Below, piece by piece: positions 61,029-64,000 of a DNA stretch of 64,000 bases. Each line of letters begins with the position of its first letter. Position 1 is the stretch's first letter. Source of the DNA: CAZEAN01 sp964510225 (lineage in GTDB: Bacteria; Planctomycetota; Planctomycetia; Isosphaerales; Isosphaeraceae); the NCBI GenBank assembly GCA_964510225.1, contig CAZEAN010000012.1, forward strand, positions 7,855 through 71,854. Reading direction: 5' to 3'. The notes below the pieces were generated by a model. That model saw only the letters and a list, made by a program, of their open reading frames with translations, ran no database searches and had not been told where the DNA came from. Position numbers and translations under genes: made by a program.

Positions 61029-64000
61029 TTATTCGAAGTCGACGCGGTCTTCAGAACCTTCGGCTTCGAGTTCTTCTTCGGATTCTGAATTGTCAGATGC
61101 AATCAACGAGCCAATGGGAAGCCGAGGGTCGGCCTCGACCGAGACAACTGACCGAAGGACGGTCTCGCCGGTTTCCAGGACAATTCCGTATGTTCCCGGC
61201 TTAACGCGTGGGCCTCGGCTAAAGCGACCTCGGTTCGAACGATTCTGAGGCTCCCCTCGGAGATCCCAGAGAACCTGATGAAGCCCTTCCGTCCGGGGGG
61301 ATCTGAGCGTCCGGATGGTCTCACCGGCTGCGTTCACGACTTTGAGGGAGATCTCGTCAACTTCCTGGGGAAGTAGATAGAAAATCGAGCTTCCTCGGGA
61401 CGGATTCTCGCCGACGAAGCGTCGGTTGGTCCCGCCACGAGTTGGTGCCGTGACCCATTGGACGACTGGGGCAGGCTCAAAAAGATGAGCATCTGTTGTG
61501 AGAATCTTCTCTGAGAGTCCTCGGATAGGCGTAATGTCCGCGACCCAGAGACTCCGACCGTGCGTTGCGACGACGATTTCATTATGGATTGGGTGCTGTG
61601 CGATCTCATGGATTGCAACGGTCGGAAGATCTTCCCTGTTCAGCTTGATCCAGGACTCACCGCGATTCATTGAGAACCAAACGGCGAACTCAGTTCCGCA
61701 ATACAAAACATCGACGTTCTTGCGATCTTCGCGGAGACAACGCGTCGAACCACGGGGGAGATTCGCGGATATCGATTTCCAGGTCTCCCCAAAGTCTTCG
61801 GTGACAAACAACAAAGGCCGATCATCGTCGTTGCGGTGTCCATCGACGGCGAGATAACAACGCCCCGCTTCGAATCGGGAAGGGTCAATCGTCGAGATCC
61901 CCCGTGGACCTTCGAGTCCGAGATTCTCGGTGATGTCCTTCCACTCCTTCCCACCATCGCTGGTGACCCAGAGCTTACCGTCGTCTGTACCGACATAGAG
62001 GACGTCCGGATCGACCGGAGATTCATTCAGCGCCGTTGCACTACCACGATCGGTCCTGGTGATTTCAGGAGAGATCGGGACGATGTCGTTACCACGATCA
62101 AGCGACTTGAAGACATAATTTCCAGCCGCATAGTAGATCTTCGAGTTGTGGTTCGAAAGGATGAACGGAGTGTTCCAGTTGTATCGATGACTGACCCCTT
62201 GCTGACGAGGAGGTCGGAGTGAGGCACGCTCACCGGTCCTCAAGTTGAGCCGTTGGAGTGCGCCATATTGGCTTGTGTAGTAGATCAGGTCGGAGTCGTT
62301 GGGATCGACTCGACACTTGAATCCGTCTCCCCCGCCAATGCGGAGCCAATCTGAATTCACCGGACCTCGTGAGTGAAGAGTCGCTACCGGACCACCCCAG
62401 GTTCCATTGTCTTGGAGACCACCGTACGCGGAGTAGAGACGATCAGCACTTACAGCGACGTGGTAGAACTGACCGAGAGCCATCTGATTGAGGTGGTCCC
62501 AGTTCTCGGTCCGATCATATGTCACGTAAACACCGCCATCGCAGCCAAGTACGATGTGACGACCATCCCGCGGGTCGATCCACATGGCGTGGTTATCGGC
62601 ATGAACTCCGTTGCCACCATTCGAGCTGAACGTCTTGCCGCCGTCAGTTGAGCGGTGGAGACTGATCCCGAGAACGTAGAGATAATTTAAGTCGGTTGGG
62701 TCGACACGGACTTGGCTAAAATACATAGGACGGGGATTTAAACTATTGATCCGAGTCCAAGTATCGCCACCGTCGATCGACTTAAAGATCCCACCGTATT
62801 CGAAGCCGTCTTCCCCTTGTTCGTCTTGTTTATTCGCCTGCTGCCCACCGAGTGACGCCGCAAAAGGGCGTCCAGGATTCCCGCCTCGGCTTGGTCGTTC
62901 GCCGAAGGTGAGATTGAGTTCGAGGTTTTTACCCTCGCGGACCACCTTCAGCGTAACTTCGTCACCCGCATTATTTTTCTGGATCACATTGATTAGGTCC
63001 CGGAATGAGGTAAGTTCATCCTCACCGACCGCCTTCAGGATGTCGCCCGCCTTGAGGACAGCTTTTGCAGACGGTCCATCGGGAGTCACGACGGTCAAGG
63101 CGACGCCAACATCAACATCCTCACCTTGAATCCCCATGTACGCTGGCTTCTTCGCATCTTCGTCGACAGGTCCTTTGCCGATTTCTTCAGATTCTACGAT
63201 TGCGAAGATGATGTTGGGGTCGGAATCGTAGAAATCGAGTCCGATCCGGCCAAGCTTCTTCGTCGGCAGACCTTCGGTCAAACGTTCGAAGTTCTCGCCG
63301 CCGTCTTTCGTCCGGTAGATTCCTGACTTCTCACCGAATTTCACTGCAGGGTCACCGCCGTCGAATTCGTCGCGCATACGCTCATAGGCCGCTACCAGAA
63401 GAGTCTCAGGGTCACTCGGATCCATCTGAACGTCGATGATTCCAGTCTTGTCATCGAGGTAAAAGGTCTTCTCCCAGGTCTCCCCGCCATCAGTTGTCTT
63501 GTAGAGACCACGCTCTTCGTTCGAACCGTAGAGCCGGCCCAGCGCGCCAACATAAACGACGTCGGGATCCTCGGGATGCACTACGATCCGGCCGATCTGG
63601 AATGATTCCGCCAGACCCATGTTGGTCCAGGTCTTCCCACCGTCGGTCGACTTGTAGACCCCATCACCATAAGAAACCGAGTTCCGCGGGTTCGCTTCTC
63701 CGGTTCCGACCCAGACAATCGATTGGTCGGATGGCGCGACGGCCACAGCACCAATCGACACCGTGTTTTCGTGGTCGAATTGGTGCTCAAAGGTAATCCC
63801 ATTGTTAGTCGTTTTGAGGAGCCCACCTGAGGCGGTCGCCACCCAAAATGTCGAAGGATCGTCGGGGAAGACCGCCAGATCTACAATCCGACCGCCCATC
63901 GCTGCTGGACCGATCGAACGCCACTCGATCGTCTCAAGCCAGGAGTGGTCGAAGTCCACAGCCTCTGATCCCGTAGACTCTTCCTTCTCCGTCGCTTCGG
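61029..64000 (-). CDS. BNR/VPS10-like beta-propeller protein with embedded PDZ domain, 5' end outside the window
   Basis: At least 990 residues; the frame is open to the right edge, so the start lies outside. From the edge: an acidic Ser/Glu-rich linker, then RSIGPAAMGGRIVDLAVFP and many BNR/sortilin-type units (YKSTDGGKTW, YKTTDGGETW, YRTKDGGENF). A PDZ domain lies at about residues 265-365 of the visible part (VVTPDGPSAKAVLKAGDIL, FRDLINVIQKNNAGDEVTL) and the propeller continues afterwards (FKSIDGGDTWTRI). More blades run to about 820, followed by an Ig-like domain (EISLKVVNAAGETIRTL, GLHQVLWDLRG, KPGTYGIVL). The C-terminus is strongly acidic. The family is exported in other bacteria; function is unknown, perhaps scaffolding or peptide binding. 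Confidence 0.9.
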   Translation of the reverse strand, partial: EATEKEESTGSEAVDFDHSWLETIEWRSIGPAAMGGRIVDLAVFPDDPSTFWVATASGGLLKTTNNGITFEHQFDHENTVSIGAVAVAPSDQSIVWVGTGEANPRNSVSYGDGVYKSTDGGKTWTNMGLAESFQIGRIVVHPEDPDVVYVGALGRLYGSNEERGLYKTTDGGETWEKTFYLDDKTGIIDVQMDPSDPETLLVAAYERMRDEFDGGDPAVKFGEKSGIYRTKDGGENFERLTEGLPTKKLGRIGLDFYDSDPNIIFAIVESEEIGKGPVDEDAKKPAYMGIQGEDVDVGVALTVVTPDGPSAKAVLKAGDILKAVGEDELTSFRDLINVIQKNNAGDEVTLKVVREGKNLELNLTFGERPSRGGNPGRPFAASLGGQQANKQDEQGEDGFEYGGIFKSIDGGDTWTRINSLNPRPMYFSQVRVDPTDLNYLYVLGISLHRSTDGGKTFSSNGGNGVHADNHAMWIDPRDGRHIVLGCDGGVYVTYDRTENWDHLNQMALGQFYHVAVSADRLYSAYGGLQDNGTWGGPVATLHSRGPVNSDWLRIGGGDGFKCRVDPNDSDLIYYTSQYGALQRLNLRTGERASLRPPRQQGVSHRYNWNTPFILSNHNSKIYYAAGNYVFKSLDRGNDIVPISPEITRTDRGSATALNESPVDPDVLYVGTDDGKLWVTSDGGKEWKDITENLGLEGPRGISTIDPSRFEAGRCYLAVDGHRNDDDRPLLFVTEDFGETWKSISANLPRGSTRCLREDRKNVDVLYCGTEFAVWFSMNRGESWIKLNREDLPTVAIHEIAQHPIHNEIVVATHGRSLWVADITPIRGLSEKILTTDAHLFEPAPVVQWVTAPTRGGTNRRFVGENPSRGSSIFYLLPQEVDEISLKVVNAAGETIRTLRSPRTEGLHQVLWDLRGEPQNRSNRGRFSRGPRVKPGTYGIVLETGETVLRSVVSVEADPRLPIGSLIASDNSESEEELEAEGSEDRVDFE

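Noticed and set aside
1..64000. tRNA, rRNA, insertion sequence, integrase or phage genes
   Set aside because: All intergenic stretches were read on both strands; none shows a T-loop-like element, terminal inverted repeats or transposase motifs.

Overview
The window looks like a chromosomal segment of a planctomycete (phylum Planctomycetota). This is inferred from gene content and not from an rRNA: a WD40-repeat Ser/Thr kinase with a DWG in place of DFG, a very large TPR/FG-GAP/UnbV surface protein, two formylglycine-type sulfatases, a BNR/PDZ propeller protein, a paired M16 peptidase locus, a MoxR-DUF58-TgpA block and BamD- and LptE-like lipoproteins that imply an outer membrane. Spot checks of a few lines give a G+C content in the mid-50s percent. 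GTG and TTG starts are common, often with clear AGGAGG-like sites. No rRNA, tRNA, CRISPR array, insertion sequence, integrase or att site was seen, and nothing looks recently acquired.

Region 1 (1-12740, all minus strand). Read in the direction of transcription this is fabD, a 1215-residue FG-GAP/UnbV protein, a RelA/SpoT-type HD hydrolase, fabG, acpP, fabF, a membrane-anchored SGNH-fold protein, and a WD40 Ser/Thr kinase that runs off the left edge. It is a type II fatty-acid synthesis cluster split by an extracytoplasmic giant and an alarmone-hydrolase-like gene.

Region 2 (12954-28137, plus strand). This is a housekeeping run: carA, purA, uppS, cdsA, phoH, pgpH (c-di-AMP phosphodiesterase), ybeY, a CNNM/CorC-type CBS protein, recO, a BamD-like TPR protein, an LptE-like lipoprotein, folP and proA. 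The genes from phoH to the CBS protein overlap or nearly touch. The run links nucleotide synthesis, undecaprenyl and phospholipid precursors, ribosome/RNA maintenance and outer-membrane assembly.

Region 3 (28158-38759). A dTDP-4-dehydrorhamnose-reductase-like SDR (minus) faces a ParB-like gene and a GT39-type membrane glycosyltransferase (plus). A long minus-strand run follows: CrtI-like flavoprotein, LmbE/BshB1-like deacetylase, GNAT, inactive and active M16 subunits, and a cobalamin-binding-like protein whose 3' end overlaps the GT39 gene by 127 bp. A small Rieske protein is divergent from the CrtI-like gene.

Region 4 (38989-48072, minus strand). This holds MoxR, DUF58 and TgpA-type transglutaminase, then a divergent YchF-like GTPase, an exported concanavalin-like protein and a Prc/CtpA-type protease. 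A bidirectional terminator separates it from the Rieske gene.

Region 5 (48193-59167). This is a polysaccharide locus: one plus-strand glycosyltransferase converges on a minus-strand series of GT2, GT4, GT4, a Wzy-like polymerase and GT4. Upstream on the same strand are an enolase-superfamily enzyme, a sulfatase and a YqgE/AlgH protein. No flippase or initiating phosphoglycosyltransferase is in the window.

Region 6 (59464-64000). A sulfamidase-like sulfatase (plus) converges on a large BNR-propeller protein with an embedded PDZ domain, whose 5' end lies beyond the right edge.

No wholly new system stands out with certainty. The most worthwhile leads are the interrupted fab cluster with its HD enzyme, the PDZ-in-propeller protein, the YqgE-sulfatase-enolase group tied to the polysaccharide locus, the dihydropteroate synthase with a possible membrane anchor, and the repeat with two four-codon ORFs upstream of the kinase.
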